Positions 42,770 through 53,955 are shown, counted from the first letter of the stretch. The stretch is 64,000 bases of DNA from Aequoribacter fuscus (GCF_009910365.1 NZ_CP036423.1:2852001-2916000); one strand, 5' to 3'. Made by a program: numbers and translations. Notes: a model not told the origin generated them from the letters alone.

Positions 42770-42985
42770 TTATTTCGCAGCGCCACGGCTACCAAAACGG
42801 CGCTTGAAGCGATCGACGCGGCCACCGCTATCAACGATTTTCTGTTTGCCGGTATAAAAAGGGTGACACTGCGAACACACATCGACATGAAAGTCTTCAC
42901 CGATGGTTGAGCGAGTCTGGATGGTATTGCCGCAGCTGCAAGTTGCTGTAACTGCAACGTATTTTGGATGGATATCCGCTTTCAT
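42770..42985 (-). CDS. rpmE: 50S ribosomal protein L31, zinc-binding type
   Basis: A 71-residue L31 with the zinc ligands Cys16, Cys18, Cys37 and Cys40 (CSCG and CSQC) and the HPFYTGKQ motif. Having all four cysteines it is the C+ form, which in many bacteria is replaced by a C- paralogue under zinc limitation. ATG at 42985 has GGAG upstream; the longer frame to 43102 is spurious. Divergent from priA. Confidence 0.96.
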   Translation of the reverse strand: MKADIHPKYVAVTATCSCGNTIQTRSTIGEDFHVDVCSQCHPFYTGKQKIVDSGGRVDRFKRRFGSRGAAK

Positions 42986-43150
42986 GCTATTTCTCCGTTG
43001 GGCACCACCGCCACCTCGTCGTTGCAAGGCACCGCAGTGCATGGCACTGATGTTGTTAAAAGGGCGCGTATTGTACCTTAGATTTAACAATAAGCAAGCC
43101 ACTGCTTTTGTCTGCTACACTAGCCACTCTTAAGCCAATATTTACAGCGC

Positions 43151-45343
43151 ATGCCGATACTGAGAATCGCAGTGGCCAAGCCCTTGCGAACAACCTTTGA
43201 TTATCTACCGCCATTGGACTGCGACGACGCCAGCATTGCTAAGTTGCAGCCAGGCACCAGGATAGAGGTACCTTTCGGTAGAGCGCAGTTAGTGGGTATC
43301 TTGGTCAATCGCGCACCGGAATCAGAGGTTAACCAAACCAAGCTTAAGCGAGCAACACGGATTATCGATCCAATCAGCTTGCTACCAAAACCATTATTTG
43401 AGCTGTGCCTTTGGGCGTCACAATACTATGCACATCCAATTGGCGAAGTTCTGACGCTGGCTTTCCCGCCGCTATTACGCAAGGGCGTGGAGACTAACGC
43501 ACCGCATAATGCCATCAAACTAACCCCAGAGGGGCGCCTTGCACCACAGGGGATCCTCAGAAGCCCCAAACAAGCGGCCCTTATAGAACGCCTGCAACGC
43601 CACGAAGCCACCCGCAGCGCACTCAAAGCCGAGGGTTTTAGTAGCAGCATCATAAAAGCACTGATCGATAAGGGGCTGGCAATACCCTGTCGCATTGAAG
43701 ACTCCGAGTTCAGCCCAAGCGAGAGCGACCCACAACCGCGGCTTAATTCCCAACAGCAGTTCGCGGTAGCGCAGCTCTCGCAACACGCCGGATTCAAAGC
43801 CTCTTTGCTGTATGGCATCACAGGTAGCGGCAAAACCGAGGTGTATTTGCAAACCATTGCCAACACCATAGCCTCGGGCGCGCAAGCCATGGTGCTGGTG
43901 CCAGAAATTGCGTTAACACCACAAACCGCTGCACGCTTTCAAGGCCGATTCGGCGCTTGTGTTGGCGTACTACATTCAGGTCTTACGGAGACCCAGCGTG
44001 CGCGCGAGTGGGAGCGAGCTCGGACGGGCAAGTTACAGGTACTACTCGGCACGCGATCTGCGCTATTCACACCCTTTCAAAATCTGGGCCTGATTGTGGT
44101 CGATGAAGAGCACGACTCGGCGTACAAACAACAAGACGGATTTCGTTATCACGCCCGCGATCTCGCCGTCAAACGAGCACAAATCGAACAATGCCCAATT
44201 ATATTAGGCAGTGCCACACCATCACTCGAAACCATCAGTAACGTTAACATCGGGCGATTTGAGCAGTACACCCTCAACACACGCGCTAAAGCCGCCAGCC
44301 TGCCCAGTTGGCAGATCATTGATGTGCGCCAACAAAGCCTAGAAGCAGGCTTGTCTCAAACATTAATAGATGCCTGCCATCACACCTTGGGTAAAGGCGA
44401 GCAAGCACTGCTCTTCTTGAACCGACGGGGTTTTGCGCACACACTCCTGTGCCATGATTGCGGCTGGGTCGCGGAATGCGACAATTGCGACAGCCGAATG
44501 GTCATCCACAAGCGCCACAATCGCCTTCGCTGCCACCACTGTCAGGCACAAAAGCCGCTACCCAAAACCTGCCCTAGTTGCCACAGTAATCATTGGCAGG
44601 GCGTGGGGTATGGTACAGAGCGCGCGGAACTGGCCCTGCAAAGTTTATTCCCGCACACGCCCATTCACCGTATCGATAGCGATACCGTGGGTTCAGCTTC
44701 GCAGCTCGACCACGTTCTGGATGCCATCAACGCGAATCAAACCGGCTGCTTAATTTTGGGCACCCAAATGCTCGCCAAGGGTCATGACCTAGCAAAAGTG
44801 ACACTGGTAGGGATCGTCGACACTGACGCCCTGTTATTCAGCTCTGACTTCCGTGCCGAAGAGCGCCTAGGTCAACTCTTGACCCAAGTTTCTGGTCGAT
44901 CGGGCCGCGGCGACAGACCGGGTACCGTCATGCTTCAAACCCATCATCCCGATGCCGAAATATTCCACCAGGTGATCCATCAAGATTATAGGGAGACGGC
45001 AAGCTCTTTACTGCATGCTCGACATCAAACCGGGCTGCCGCCTTTTGGCCAAATTGTGATGGTGCACGCAGACAGTAAAGATCCGAGCGAGGCGGAGCGT
45101 TTTCTGAATTCAGCACGTCATACCTTAACCTCAAGCCTGCCGCAGAATCATGTACTCATTGGGCCACTCCCAGCCCCCCTATCAAAACGTGCAGGTAAGT
45201 TTCGATATCAACTGACCTGGCTGGCGCCGCACGAGAAGAATTTGCATCGTTTTGTTCATAGTATTGCCGATACTCTGACGCGACTGCCTCACAAGAGCGA
45301 GCTGTCTTGGGCCATTGATATCGACCCACATGACTTTTTGTAG
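43151..45343 (+). CDS. priA: Primosomal helicase PriA
   Basis: A 730-residue superfamily 2 helicase that restarts stalled forks. The N-terminal DNA-binding domain is followed by Walker A YGITGSGKTEVYL, the DEEH box VVDEEHDSAYKQ and SATPSLE. Zinc-binding cysteines follow (CHDCGW, CDNCDS, CHHCQ, CPSCHSNHW), then motifs V-VI (GTQMLAKGHD, QVSGRSGRGD). It shares the divergent region with rpmE. Confidence 0.96.
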   Translation: MPILRIAVAKPLRTTFDYLPPLDCDDASIAKLQPGTRIEVPFGRAQLVGILVNRAPESEVNQTKLKRATRIIDPISLLPKPLFELCLWASQYYAHPIGEVLTLAFPPLLRKGVETNAPHNAIKLTPEGRLAPQGILRSPKQAALIERLQRHEATRSALKAEGFSSSIIKALIDKGLAIPCRIEDSEFSPSESDPQPRLNSQQQFAVAQLSQHAGFKASLLYGITGSGKTEVYLQTIANTIASGAQAMVLVPEIALTPQTAARFQGRFGACVGVLHSGLTETQRAREWERARTGKLQVLLGTRSALFTPFQNLGLIVVDEEHDSAYKQQDGFRYHARDLAVKRAQIEQCPIILGSATPSLETISNVNIGRFEQYTLNTRAKAASLPSWQIIDVRQQSLEAGLSQTLIDACHHTLGKGEQALLFLNRRGFAHTLLCHDCGWVAECDNCDSRMVIHKRHNRLRCHHCQAQKPLPKTCPSCHSNHWQGVGYGTERAELALQSLFPHTPIHRIDSDTVGSASQLDHVLDAINANQTGCLILGTQMLAKGHDLAKVTLVGIVDTDALLFSSDFRAEERLGQLLTQVSGRSGRGDRPGTVMLQTHHPDAEIFHQVIHQDYRETASSLLHARHQTGLPPFGQIVMVHADSKDPSEAERFLNSARHTLTSSLPQNHVLIGPLPAPLSKRAGKFRYQLTWLAPHEKNLHRFVHSIADTLTRLPHKSELSWAIDIDPHDFL

Positions 45344-45413
45344 TCGAGGTAGGTCTGGCCATTGCTTTCGTAAACTTGGATAATACGCCTTTTCTCGGAG
45401 CCCTAACACAATC

Positions 45414-47090
45414 ATGCAAGATCACCTGCAAGGCCTCATCGCTCAGGCACTGAACGCACTCGTGGAACAGTCGACACTGCAAAAAGACTCCGTTGGCGCA
45501 ATTCAAATCGAGCGTACACGCGACCCATCGCACGGTGATTTCGCCAGCAACATCGCCCTCGCCATGGCAAAAAAAGCGGGGCTTAACCCTCGCCAGCTTG
45601 CCGAAAAAATTATCGCTGCCCTGCCCGCGGATAAAGCGCTAGACCGTTGCGAAATCGCCGGACCCGGCTTTATTAACTTCTTTTTATCAAAATCTGCCAG
45701 CACCTCCGTCATTGCCAGCATCTTAGAGCAGGGTGCAGCGTTTGGAACCAACGCTTTGGGCAACAATCAGCGCGTCCAAATCGAGTTTGTCTCGGCCAAT
45801 CCGACGGGCCCGCTACATGTAGGGCACGGTCGAGGGGCCGCTGTCGGTGACACCCTGTCGCGCCTGCTACAAGCGTGTGGTTATCGAGTCGATCGAGAGT
45901 TTTACTATAACGACGCAGGCGCACAAATTGATCACCTAGCGCGCTCCGTACAAGCGCGCTGCGAAGGCTTAGATCCTAGTAGCCCTGAGTGGCCACAAGA
46001 CGGCTATCGCGGGGAATACATTGTCGATTTAGCGAAGGCCTTCCAAGATAAAGCCGTCATTCAGGCCGAAGACCGCGAGGTCGCTGCCTCGGGCGACATT
46101 GGCGATATCGATGCCATTCGAGAATTTGCGGTTGCCTATTTACGTCGTGAGCAAGATCTTGACCTAAAGGCTTTTGGCGTCGAATTTGACTACTACTTTC
46201 TAGAATCATCGCTCTACGCTTCCGGTGCTGTAGACGACACCGTCGAACGTTTGCGCGACAACGGCTTTACGTATGAAGACGACGGGGCGCTATGGCTGAA
46301 CACAGAAGCCTTTGGCGATGACAAAAACCGCGTTATGCGCAAGCGCGAAGGCGGCTATACCTACTTTGTGCCGGATGTTGCCTACCATTTAAACAAATGG
46401 AATCGCGGCTACGACGTCGTGATTAACGAACAAGGCGCAGACCATCATTCGACAGTCACTCGCGTGCGCGCAGGATTGCAGGCGCTCAAAGCCGGCATCC
46501 CCGAAGGCTGGCCCGAGTATGTGCTGCATCAAATGGTGTTGGTCATGCGCAACGGTGAAGAAGTCAAACTCTCTAAGCGCGCCGGCAGCTACGTCACGCT
46601 GCGCGACCTAGTCGATGAAGTCGGTCGTGATGCCACGCGCTATTTTCTCGTCGCCCGCGCACCTAGCTCACAGCTGACCTTTGATATTGACCTTGCCTTA
46701 TCACAAAGCAACGAAAATCCGGTTTACTACATTCAATATGCCCATGCGCGAATCTGCAGCATGCTCAACAAACTGGCCAACACACCGAGTGCCAGCGTCT
46801 CGGATGCGGCACTTGCAGCATTGAGCGAACCACAGGAAGAGGCGCTGATCAAAGAGCTAGACAAATTCCCTGAGGTGGTAAAACAAGCCGGACAACAGCG
46901 CGCGCCTCACATGATCGCCAATTTCCTGAAAGATTTAGCAGCAGCCTTCCACACCTTCTACAACGCTCACAAAGTGCTGGTTGATGACGCCACTACCCAA
47001 GAAGCTCGCGTCGCCCTGTGTTTGGCGACCCAACACGTGTTGCAAAATGGCTTAGATATCTTGGGCGTCAGCGCACCGGAGTCGATGTAA
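45414..47090 (+). CDS. argS: Arginyl-tRNA synthetase
   Basis: A 558-residue class I synthetase. The N-terminal ADD domain is followed by the HIGH-type motif NPTGPLHVGHGRGAAVGD, NEQGADHHSTVTR, the KMSKS-equivalent LSKRAGSYVTL and the C-terminal DALR anticodon-binding domain. It charges tRNA-Arg. The stop is directly followed by the GTG of the SPOR gene. Confidence 0.96.
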   Translation: MQDHLQGLIAQALNALVEQSTLQKDSVGAIQIERTRDPSHGDFASNIALAMAKKAGLNPRQLAEKIIAALPADKALDRCEIAGPGFINFFLSKSASTSVIASILEQGAAFGTNALGNNQRVQIEFVSANPTGPLHVGHGRGAAVGDTLSRLLQACGYRVDREFYYNDAGAQIDHLARSVQARCEGLDPSSPEWPQDGYRGEYIVDLAKAFQDKAVIQAEDREVAASGDIGDIDAIREFAVAYLRREQDLDLKAFGVEFDYYFLESSLYASGAVDDTVERLRDNGFTYEDDGALWLNTEAFGDDKNRVMRKREGGYTYFVPDVAYHLNKWNRGYDVVINEQGADHHSTVTRVRAGLQALKAGIPEGWPEYVLHQMVLVMRNGEEVKLSKRAGSYVTLRDLVDEVGRDATRYFLVARAPSSQLTFDIDLALSQSNENPVYYIQYAHARICSMLNKLANTPSASVSDAALAALSEPQEEALIKELDKFPEVVKQAGQQRAPHMIANFLKDLAAAFHTFYNAHKVLVDDATTQEARVALCLATQHVLQNGLDILGVSAPESM

Positions 47091-47633
47091 GTGTCGAGAC
47101 CACAGGCGCGAAGGGCCAATCAAACACCGAAGCCAGCAGGTAAACCCGCGTGGGCAGTCTTCCTGTCTGGCTTAGTGACGGGCAGCATTGTGACGCTTGT
47201 TGCTCAAAATCTCGACTACGGCGCTCTGCTACAATCGCAGAATCAAGAGACCGCCAGCGGCGCTCAAGAGCAGCAAAAGCCGAGCCCGAAATTTGAATTT
47301 TACACGGTACTGCCCGAACAAAACTTGAGTAAACCCGCGTCTAAGGTAGACAATTCGAAACAAACAGCCAGCCGCACCGACAGCAACACTCGGACGGATT
47401 ACTTCATTGTGCAGGCAGGGTCGTTTCGCAACGAGGCCGATGCAGATCAACGCCGCGCAGAGCTGATTCTGCTTGGGCTGGATCCAAAAATCGATCAGGT
47501 GACCAATCAAGCGGGACGCTGGCACCGCGTGTTTGTCGGACCACTAAGCGAGCGCAGTGAGGCGGAACGAATTAAAGCTCTCACCGCGAGTCAAAACATC
47601 GAAACTTTGATTTTAAGCCGAAAAGCCAACTAA
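47091..47633 (+). CDS. SPOR domain protein (FtsN-like)
   Basis: A 180-residue bitopic protein. A short basic cytoplasmic tail precedes one membrane helix (AWAVFLSGLVTGSIVTLVA, about 19-38). A long polar linker and a C-terminal SPOR domain (about 100-175, YFIVQAGSFRNEADADQRRAELILLGL) follow. SPOR domains bind denuded glycan at the septum; this size and the argS-hslV context match the FtsN/DedD-like gene of pseudomonads. It starts at the base after the argS stop. Confidence 0.88.
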   Translation: MSRPQARRANQTPKPAGKPAWAVFLSGLVTGSIVTLVAQNLDYGALLQSQNQETASGAQEQQKPSPKFEFYTVLPEQNLSKPASKVDNSKQTASRTDSNTRTDYFIVQAGSFRNEADADQRRAELILLGLDPKIDQVTNQAGRWHRVFVGPLSERSEAERIKALTASQNIETLILSRKAN

Positions 47634-47635
47634 AC

Positions 47636-47663
47636 CTTGAATTTTCAGGGTCTGGCCACACAT
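47636..47663 (+). promoter_or_regulatory. Weak candidate heat-shock (sigma-32) promoter for hslVU
   Basis: CTTGAA, 14 bases and CCACACAT resemble the sigma-32 consensus CTTGAA/CCCCAT-T. It lies in the 48-base gap before hslV, an operon that is sigma-32 controlled in E. coli. The leader would be very short, so confidence is low. Confidence 0.22.
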
Positions 47664-47681
47664 CCACCTAAGAGGTGATCT

Positions 47682-48221
47682 ATGGAACAGTTCAGAGGCA
47701 CGACGATTGTTTGCGTGCGGCGCGACAATCAAGTCGTCATTGCCGGTGACGGGCAAGTATCAATGGGCAACACAGTCATGAAAGGCAATGCTCGAAAAGT
47801 TCGTCGCCTCTATAAAGACCAAGTGATTGCCGGTTTTGCCGGTGGCACCGCTGATGCGTTTACTCTGTTCGAACTTTTCGAAGCGCAACTCGACAAACAC
47901 CATGGACATCTCGTTCGCGCCGCGGTGGCTTTAGCTAAAGCTTGGCGCACAGAGCGCAGCCTACGACAGCTCGAAGCCTTACTCGCCGTTGCCGACAAAG
48001 AAACGTCCTTAGTGATCAGTGGTAACGGCGATGTCATTGAACCTGAAAATAACTTAATTGCTATTGGCTCAGGCGGCCCTTTTGCTCAATCTGCAGCGCG
48101 CGCACTACTGGACAATACGGAACTTAGCGCCCACGATGTCGCCACCAAGGCCCTCACCATCGCCGGCGATATTTGTATTTACACCAACCACCACCACACG
48201 GTGGAAATAATAGATTACTAG
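47682..48221 (+). CDS. hslV: ATP-dependent protease peptidase subunit HslV
   Basis: A 179-residue proteasome-like peptidase. A short propeptide MEQFRG precedes the catalytic Thr7 ([21 protein letters not shown]); [14 protein letters not shown] and [14 protein letters not shown] are family motifs. With HslU it degrades misfolded proteins. AGAGGTG precedes the ATG. It is 8 bases from hslU. Confidence 0.96.
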   Translation: MEQFRGTTIVCVRRDNQVVIAGDGQVSMGNTVMKGNARKVRRLYKDQVIAGFAGGTADAFTLFELFEAQLDKHHGHLVRAAVALAKAWRTERSLRQLEALLAVADKETSLVISGNGDVIEPENNLIAIGSGGPFAQSAARALLDNTELSAHDVATKALTIAGDICIYTNHHHTVEIIDY

Positions 48222-48229
48222 GCCCAACT

Positions 48230-49549
48230 ATGTCTGATATGACCCCAAGAGAAATCGTTCACGAACTCGACCGACACATAGTGGGCCAAGCTGATGCGAA
48301 GCGAGCCGTGGCGATAGCGCTGCGAAATCGCTGGCGCCGCATGCAGCTGCCAGCCGACTTGCGCGCAGAAGTCACACCAAAAAATATTCTGATGATCGGC
48401 CCCACCGGGGTCGGAAAAACTGAAATCGCCCGACGTTTAGCAAAACTCGCCAAAGCGCCCTTTTTAAAAGTAGAGGCCACTAAGTTCACCGAAGTGGGCT
48501 ACGTAGGGCGAGACGTGGAATCGATCGTGCGCGATCTCGTCGAAACGTCAATCAAAATGTATCGCGAACAAGCGGTAGAACAAGTGCAATTTCGCGCCGA
48601 GGAAGCGGCCGAAGAGCGCATCCTAGACGCCTTACTACCGCCAGCGCGTACAGAGGACAGCTCGAGCTCAGGTGCCGCTCGCCAGATGATGCGCAAAAAA
48701 CTCCGCGAAGGCGATCTCGACGACAAAGAAATAGAAATAGACCTGCGCGAACGCGTTGCCGGCGTAGAAATCATGGCACCGCCGGGCATGGAAGAAATGA
48801 CGCAACAGCTTCAATCCATGTTCAGCTCAATGGGACAAGGTAAACACAAAAAGCATAAGCTCACCATTAAAGAGGCGTTCAAAGCCTTAAGTGAAGAAGA
48901 GGCCCACAAGCTCATCAACGAAGATGAGCTCAAACAAAAGGCTGTGCAAGCGGCTGAACAAAACGGTATCGTATTTATTGATGAGCTGGATAAGGTCGCC
49001 AAACGCGGTGATACGGGAGGCGCCGACGTATCGCGCGAAGGCGTGCAGCGCGACCTCCTGCCCTTGATCGAGGGTAGTTCAGTGAGCACTAAATATGGTT
49101 TTGTTAAAACCGACCATATTCTGTTTATCGCCTCGGGCGCGTTCCACCTATCCAAGCCCTCTGATTTAATTCCGGAACTACAGGGTAGATTGCCTATCAG
49201 AGTAGAACTCGCGGCACTTACCCCCGACGATTTTGAGCGCATTCTTACAGAACCCAAAGCCTCGTTAACAGAGCAGTACACAGCTCTGCTCGCAGCCGAT
49301 GGCTTAGCCATACAATTTACACCGGACGGTGTACGCCGCATTGCCGAGTCGGCGTATCAGGTCAACGAGCAGGTCGAGAATATCGGCGCAAGACGCTTAC
49401 ACACGGTGATGGAGCGATTGCTCGATGAGGCCTCTTTCAGTGCCTCCGATCATGCGACAGGCGAGACCTTGATTATTGATGCAGACTATGTCGATCAGCA
49501 TCTCGGTGCATATCGCGACGACCAAGACTTATCTAAGTTTATTTTGTAA
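48230..49549 (+). CDS. hslU: ATP-dependent protease ATPase subunit HslU
   Basis: A 439-residue AAA+ unfoldase. [24 protein letters not shown] at the N-terminus is diagnostic; Walker [10 protein letters not shown] is near residue 60 and Walker [12 protein letters not shown] near 250, with the I-domain between. The C-terminal tail that docks into HslV ends FIL. The ATG at 48230 is chosen on the family N-terminus; a longer frame from 48173 overlaps hslV. Confidence 0.96.
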   Translation: MSDMTPREIVHELDRHIVGQADAKRAVAIALRNRWRRMQLPADLRAEVTPKNILMIGPTGVGKTEIARRLAKLAKAPFLKVEATKFTEVGYVGRDVESIVRDLVETSIKMYREQAVEQVQFRAEEAAEERILDALLPPARTEDSSSSGAARQMMRKKLREGDLDDKEIEIDLRERVAGVEIMAPPGMEEMTQQLQSMFSSMGQGKHKKHKLTIKEAFKALSEEEAHKLINEDELKQKAVQAAEQNGIVFIDELDKVAKRGDTGGADVSREGVQRDLLPLIEGSSVSTKYGFVKTDHILFIASGAFHLSKPSDLIPELQGRLPIRVELAALTPDDFERILTEPKASLTEQYTALLAADGLAIQFTPDGVRRIAESAYQVNEQVENIGARRLHTVMERLLDEASFSASDHATGETLIIDADYVDQHLGAYRDDQDLSKFIL

Positions 49550-49552
49550 GCC

Positions 49553-49942
49553 ATGACTCAAATACCGACACTGACCGACATCAAAGTCAAACGCAAATCA
49601 GGGCTTGTCAGCTTAAGCTTTGATTCGGGCGAGCTTTTTGACCTAAGCTTCGAGTTTCTGAGGGTTCATTCGCCCTCCGCCGAAGTCAAAGGCCATGGGC
49701 CAGGGCAGGAGGTTTTACAAGTTGGCAAAAAGAATGTGCAAGTCAAAGGGCTGAGTCCCATTGGGCATTATGCCCTACAGATCGAGTTCGACGACGGACA
49801 CGATTCAGGGCTGTACTCCTTCTCGTACCTGTATCAACTCGCCACGCAGCAAGAAACCTTATGGTCACGCTATTTGCGCGCCCTCGAGGAAGCGGGCGCA
49901 AGTCGCGACCCGGATGTGCAGGTCATTCGCTTGGGCAATTGA
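49553..49942 (+). CDS. DUF971 family protein
   Basis: A 129-residue DUF971 / gamma-butyrobetaine-hydroxylase N-terminal-like domain (FDLSFEFLRVHSPSAEVKGHG, GHYALQIEFDDGHDSGLYSFSYL). Related proteins in eukaryotes and some bacteria are linked with iron-sulphur protein assembly, but the role here is unknown. It starts 3 bases after hslU, a conserved neighbour. Confidence 0.88.
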   Translation: MTQIPTLTDIKVKRKSGLVSLSFDSGELFDLSFEFLRVHSPSAEVKGHGPGQEVLQVGKKNVQVKGLSPIGHYALQIEFDDGHDSGLYSFSYLYQLATQQETLWSRYLRALEEAGASRDPDVQVIRLGN

Positions 49943-50011
49943 TCGAGAACACTGCACAAGTTGCCACAACGCGCTAAACTAGGCGCCTATCGCAGATAAT
50001 GAGGCAGCCGC

Positions 50012-50764
50012 ATGAGCGAGCAAGGCAAAACCCATTTTGGCTATCAGCAAGTGGACGTGGACGAGAAAGCAGGTCTTGTCGCTGGCGTTTTTCACTCGGT
50101 GGCGAGTCGCTATGATCTCATGAACGATCTAATGTCAGGCGGCATTCACCGCTTGTGGAAGCGCTTTACCATCGAATTAAGCGGTGTGCGCAAAGGCCAT
50201 TCCGTGCTGGATATTGCCGGCGGAACAGGTGATTTGGCCGCTAAATTCGCAGACATTGTCGGCCCAGAAGGGCGCGTTGTGCTTGCGGATATCAATGAGT
50301 CCATGCTGAATGTTGGCCGCGATAAGCTGCTGGATCAGGGCAAAGTCGAGCCCTTGAGCTATGCGCAAGCCGATGCTCAATTTCTGCCGTTTGCCGACAA
50401 CAGTTTTGACTGCGTAACCATCGCCTTTGGCTTGCGCAATGTCACCGACAAAGATCTTGCCTTAAGATCAATGCTTCGGGTTCTAAAGCCCGGTGGCCGC
50501 TTGCTGGTACTGGAGTTCTCTAAACCTACCAACGATTTGCTCAGTAAAGCCTATGATGCGTATTCATTTAACGTTCTACCAAAACTAGGCCAGTTAATTG
50601 CAGGAGACTCCGATAGTTATCAATATCTGGCCGAATCTATCCGCATGCACCCCGACCAAGAGACGCTGAAAGAGATGATGCTAGATGCCGGCTTCGAGCA
50701 ATGCGAATTCTTTAATATGACTGGCGGTATCGTGGCCTTACACCGAGGTTTAAAGCCTTGGTAG
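50012..50764 (+). CDS. ubiE: Ubiquinone/menaquinone C-methyltransferase
   Basis: A 250-residue SAM-dependent methyltransferase. The motifs are [45 protein letters not shown] and [17 protein letters not shown], which mark UbiE/COQ5. It methylates the benzoquinol ring in ubiquinone (and menaquinone) synthesis. GAGG precedes the ATG. It leads the ubiE-ubiJ-ubiB operon. Confidence 0.96.
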   Translation: MSEQGKTHFGYQQVDVDEKAGLVAGVFHSVASRYDLMNDLMSGGIHRLWKRFTIELSGVRKGHSVLDIAGGTGDLAAKFADIVGPEGRVVLADINESMLNVGRDKLLDQGKVEPLSYAQADAQFLPFADNSFDCVTIAFGLRNVTDKDLALRSMLRVLKPGGRLLVLEFSKPTNDLLSKAYDAYSFNVLPKLGQLIAGDSDSYQYLAESIRMHPDQETLKEMMLDAGFEQCEFFNMTGGIVALHRGLKPW

Positions 50765-51393
50765 ATTTACCAACACTCGACCCGACGCTTCACGTTGCCC
50801 TGCTCGGAGCAGCGGAAGAAGCCATCAATCGAGCCCTACCCTATGCGCCGCAGACTCAAGCCACACTCGCCAAACTTGAGGGTCAAAGTGTGCAGGCCAC
50901 GGTAACCGAGCCCCACTTTCATGTGACCATCATACTGGGCAAGACCCTGCAACTGCGCGCCGTGTATGAAGAAAAAGTCGATGCCTCCATAGAGGGAACC
51001 TTGCGCGAGTACCTCGCTGCGGCTGCGGCCGACGACCCAGCCATTGCCCTGATAAACGGCAATTTGCGCATTCGTGGCGACAGCCGGCTGATGCAGAACC
51101 TACAACGCCTGGTGAGTGAACTCGATATCGACTGGGAAGCACCTATCGCCGCTGTGGTGGGTGACGTCGCAGGACATCAAATAGGAAAAACACTGCGAGG
51201 TTTGTTTGCCTGGGGCAAGCAAAGCCGCTCATCGGTAGAACGACAACTTAGCGAATTCATCTTAGAAGAGGCGCGCTTGAGCCCCTCGAAACGTGAACTC
51301 GAAGATTTTTATCGGGATATCCGCAAGCTGCAACAGAATATTGACCGCGCCGAAGCCAAACTCAAGCGCCTCGCCCGCCAGAGAGGCAGTTAA
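50758..51393 (+). CDS. ubiJ: Ubiquinone synthesis accessory factor UbiJ
   Basis: A 211-residue protein. An SCP2 lipid-binding domain occupies about residues 15-130 ([21 protein letters not shown]) and a C-terminal coiled coil about 160-211. UbiJ binds UbiK and isoprenoid lipids and supports the soluble Ubi complex. The start appears to be TTG at 50758, overlapping the ubiE stop by 7 bases. The ubiE-ubiJ-ubiB context confirms the assignment. Confidence 0.9.
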   Translation: MVDLPTLDPTLHVALLGAAEEAINRALPYAPQTQATLAKLEGQSVQATVTEPHFHVTIILGKTLQLRAVYEEKVDASIEGTLREYLAAAAADDPAIALINGNLRIRGDSRLMQNLQRLVSELDIDWEAPIAAVVGDVAGHQIGKTLRGLFAWGKQSRSSVERQLSEFILEEARLSPSKRELEDFYRDIRKLQQNIDRAEAKLKRLARQRGS

Positions 51394-52982
51394 TGCCGTC
51401 GCTAAAACGTCTTACACAGATTAGACATACCGCCAAAAAATATGGCCTCGCCGAGTTCGTGCCTTTGCAAGCACTGCCAGCAACAGCGCGTTTACTCACC
51501 CGATCTTTTTTGGGTCCGCAAAAACATAAGTTGACCCAACCGCGCGCTGAACGATTGCGCCTCGCTCTGGAATCGCTGGGGCCTGTATTTGTTAAATTTG
51601 GGCAAGCACTCTCGACGCGACGCGACCTACTGCCGTTAGATATCGCCGATGAGCTCGCTAAGCTGCAGGATCAAGTGCCACCATTCTCTAACGAACTGGC
51701 ACGCGAGATCATCGAGACGGAGCTAGGCGATTCGGTTAACAACCTATTTGCAGAATTCCAAGCCGAGCCCTTGGCCTCAGCATCGGTCGCCCAAGTGCAC
51801 AAAGCAAAGCTGCGTACGGGCGAATCCGTCGTCGTTAAAGTCATACGGCCTGACATTGAAGCAACCATCATTGAAGATACCCGCTGGATGGCTTGGCTGG
51901 CCCGATGGATTACGCGATTGCATCCTGATGGACACCGCCTAAAAGCTCAAGACGTGGTAGCCGACTACACGGCCACGATTCTGGATGAGCTCAACCTGGC
52001 GAGAGAAGCAGCGAATGCCAGCCAGTTGCGACGTAATTTTGAAAACAGCGACCAGCTATACGTACCTCAAGTCTACTGGGACTACACCACATCCCGTGTG
52101 TACACGATGGAAGAGGTGACGGGTATTCCCGTCAACAACCGAGCTCAACTCGAAGCGCTTGATGTGAACTTTAAATGCTTGGCAGAGCGCGGCGTCGAAA
52201 TCTTTTTTACTCAGGTGCTGCGCGACAGTTTTTTTCACGCCGACATGCACCCTGGCAATATTCTCATCGACGCCAACAACCCCAACACACCCAGCTATAT
52301 CGCCCTTGATTGCGCAATTATCGGCAGCTTAAGCGCCGACGATCAGTACTACTTGGCTCGCAATCTACTGAGTATCTTCAAACGCGACTATCGCACCGTG
52401 GCCGAGCTTCACGTCGAATGCGGATGGGTCCCACCCCACACCCGCGTTCAAGATTTTGAAAGCGCCATCCGGACTGTCTGCGAACCCGTCTTTGAAAAAC
52501 CCATCGCCGAGCTGTCGTTTGGACAACTACTGCTTAACCTATTCCAAACCGCTAGCCGCTTTGATATGCCTATTCAGCCCTCGCTGGTGCTGCTACAAAA
52601 AACCCTGCTCAACATAGAAGGTCTAGGACGAGAGCTCTACCCACAGCTCAACTTATGGGACACCGCTCAACCCTTCCTTGAGAACTGGATGCAAGAGCGC
52701 TACTCAGCAAGCAACACACTCCAGCGTTTAAAAGATGAAGCTCCTGGACTGCTCGAGCAACTGCCTAAGTTACCGAACCAGATGATAGAGCGACTCTTGC
52801 AGACTGCTTCACCTCAGACCACCGAGACGCCACAACGTCAAGTTCAGTCACCTTTGTGGATCATTGGCAGCTGGGTGCTCGGCGGGTTAACCGTGGGCAC
52901 CGCGCTGTCGGGCTTGACCGCCACGGCCGCTGGGTTAAGCGGTGCATTTTTACTATTAATACTCTGGAGATCCGCAAGATAA
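51393..52982 (+). CDS. ubiB: Ubiquinone biosynthesis ATPase-like kinase UbiB
   Basis: A 529-residue atypical kinase. The KxGQ motif is in [16 protein letters not shown], the Ala-rich loop in [13 protein letters not shown], and [13 protein letters not shown] and ALDCAIIG are conserved. Two C-terminal membrane helices (about 480-527) anchor it. It is thought to extract ubiquinone intermediates from the membrane using ATP. The ATG shares one base with the ubiJ stop. Confidence 0.95.
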   Translation: MPSLKRLTQIRHTAKKYGLAEFVPLQALPATARLLTRSFLGPQKHKLTQPRAERLRLALESLGPVFVKFGQALSTRRDLLPLDIADELAKLQDQVPPFSNELAREIIETELGDSVNNLFAEFQAEPLASASVAQVHKAKLRTGESVVVKVIRPDIEATIIEDTRWMAWLARWITRLHPDGHRLKAQDVVADYTATILDELNLAREAANASQLRRNFENSDQLYVPQVYWDYTTSRVYTMEEVTGIPVNNRAQLEALDVNFKCLAERGVEIFFTQVLRDSFFHADMHPGNILIDANNPNTPSYIALDCAIIGSLSADDQYYLARNLLSIFKRDYRTVAELHVECGWVPPHTRVQDFESAIRTVCEPVFEKPIAELSFGQLLLNLFQTASRFDMPIQPSLVLLQKTLLNIEGLGRELYPQLNLWDTAQPFLENWMQERYSASNTLQRLKDEAPGLLEQLPKLPNQMIERLLQTASPQTTETPQRQVQSPLWIIGSWVLGGLTVGTALSGLTATAAGLSGAFLLLILWRSAR

Positions 52983-52983
52983 C

Positions 52984-53388
52984 ATGACTTCACCCCTACT
53001 TTCGGCGATTAAATTTAACGAGCAGGGCCTCATTCCAGCGATTGCTCAAGATGCTGACTCCGGCGATGTGTTAATGATGGCCTGGATGAATCAAGACGCA
53101 GTGCTCGCAACGCTCCAAGAGCAGCGAGCCGTGTATTTCAGCCGCTCACGCGATCAACTCTGGCGTAAAGGTGAAAGTTCAGGCAACGTGCAGCAATTAG
53201 TGGATATCCGCCTCGATTGCGACGGCGACACGCTCTTGTTGAAAGTGCGTCAAATAGGCGGTATCGCTTGTCACACGGGACGTGCCAATTGCTTTTATCG
53301 CGCACTCAAGAACAATGAATGGTATGATTCCGAGCCTGTTATCAAGGATCCCGAGAGCTTGTACGGTAGCTCCACGAAAAGCGAGTAA
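52984..53388 (+). CDS. hisI: Phosphoribosyl-AMP cyclohydrolase
   Basis: A 134-residue monofunctional enzyme of histidine synthesis. [30 protein letters not shown] and [11 protein letters not shown] (zinc-binding Cys residues) are typical. It acts on the product of HisE. It starts 1 base after ubiB and 5 before hisE. Confidence 0.95.
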   Translation: MTSPLLSAIKFNEQGLIPAIAQDADSGDVLMMAWMNQDAVLATLQEQRAVYFSRSRDQLWRKGESSGNVQQLVDIRLDCDGDTLLLKVRQIGGIACHTGRANCFYRALKNNEWYDSEPVIKDPESLYGSSTKSE

Positions 53389-53393
53389 ACGCG

Positions 53394-53729
53394 ATGTCCG
53401 AACTACTGCAGGCACTGGCCGAAACTCTAGAGCAACGCAAATCTGCTGCGCCAGAATCCTCGTACGTGGCGTCGCTTTATGCGAAAGGATTGAATAAAAT
53501 CCTCGAGAAAGTGGGCGAGGAAGCCACCGAAGTGATTTTAGCGGCCAAAGACGCTGAAACGTCGGGAGCTAAAGACGCAGTGACGCAAGAAATGGCAGAC
53601 CTCTGGTTTCACTGTATGATCTGCCTTGCGCATCTAAATTTATCGCCGGATGACGTGCTCAAGGTTCTAGCAGAGCGTCAAGGCTTGTCCGGCCTGGTCG
53701 AAAAAGCGTCCAGAACACCATCAAACTAA
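53394..53729 (+). CDS. hisE: Phosphoribosyl-ATP pyrophosphatase
   Basis: A 111-residue MazG-like enzyme that hydrolyses phosphoribosyl-ATP. The acidic metal motif [15 protein letters not shown] and [13 protein letters not shown] are present. hisI and hisE are separate genes, as in pseudomonads, rather than fused as in enterobacteria. Confidence 0.95.
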   Translation: MSELLQALAETLEQRKSAAPESSYVASLYAKGLNKILEKVGEEATEVILAAKDAETSGAKDAVTQEMADLWFHCMICLAHLNLSPDDVLKVLAERQGLSGLVEKASRTPSN

Positions 53730-53739
53730 GGAGATTACT

Positions 53740-53955
53740 ATGGGCCTAGGTGGAATTAGTGTACCGCAGCTACTGATCATTTTAGCCATTGTCATCATGC
53801 TGTTTGGAACGAAACGGTTGCGCACACTCGGCAGTGATTTGGGCGCGGCTGTTAAGGGCTTTCGCAAAAGTGTGAGCGCCGACGAAGAGGCAAACATTCA
53901 AAATAAAGAAGCCCAAGACGATCCAAATAAGCCTTCGAACACTGACACAAAGTAA
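53740..53955 (+). CDS. tatA: Tat translocase subunit TatA
   Basis: A 71-residue protein: short membrane helix ([17 protein letters not shown]), the FGTKRL hinge, an amphipathic helix ([16 protein letters not shown]) and a polar tail. It forms the Tat pore for folded proteins. AAGGAG precedes the ATG; first of tatABC. Confidence 0.95.
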   Translation: MGLGGISVPQLLIILAIVIMLFGTKRLRTLGSDLGAAVKGFRKSVSADEEANIQNKEAQDDPNKPSNTDTK

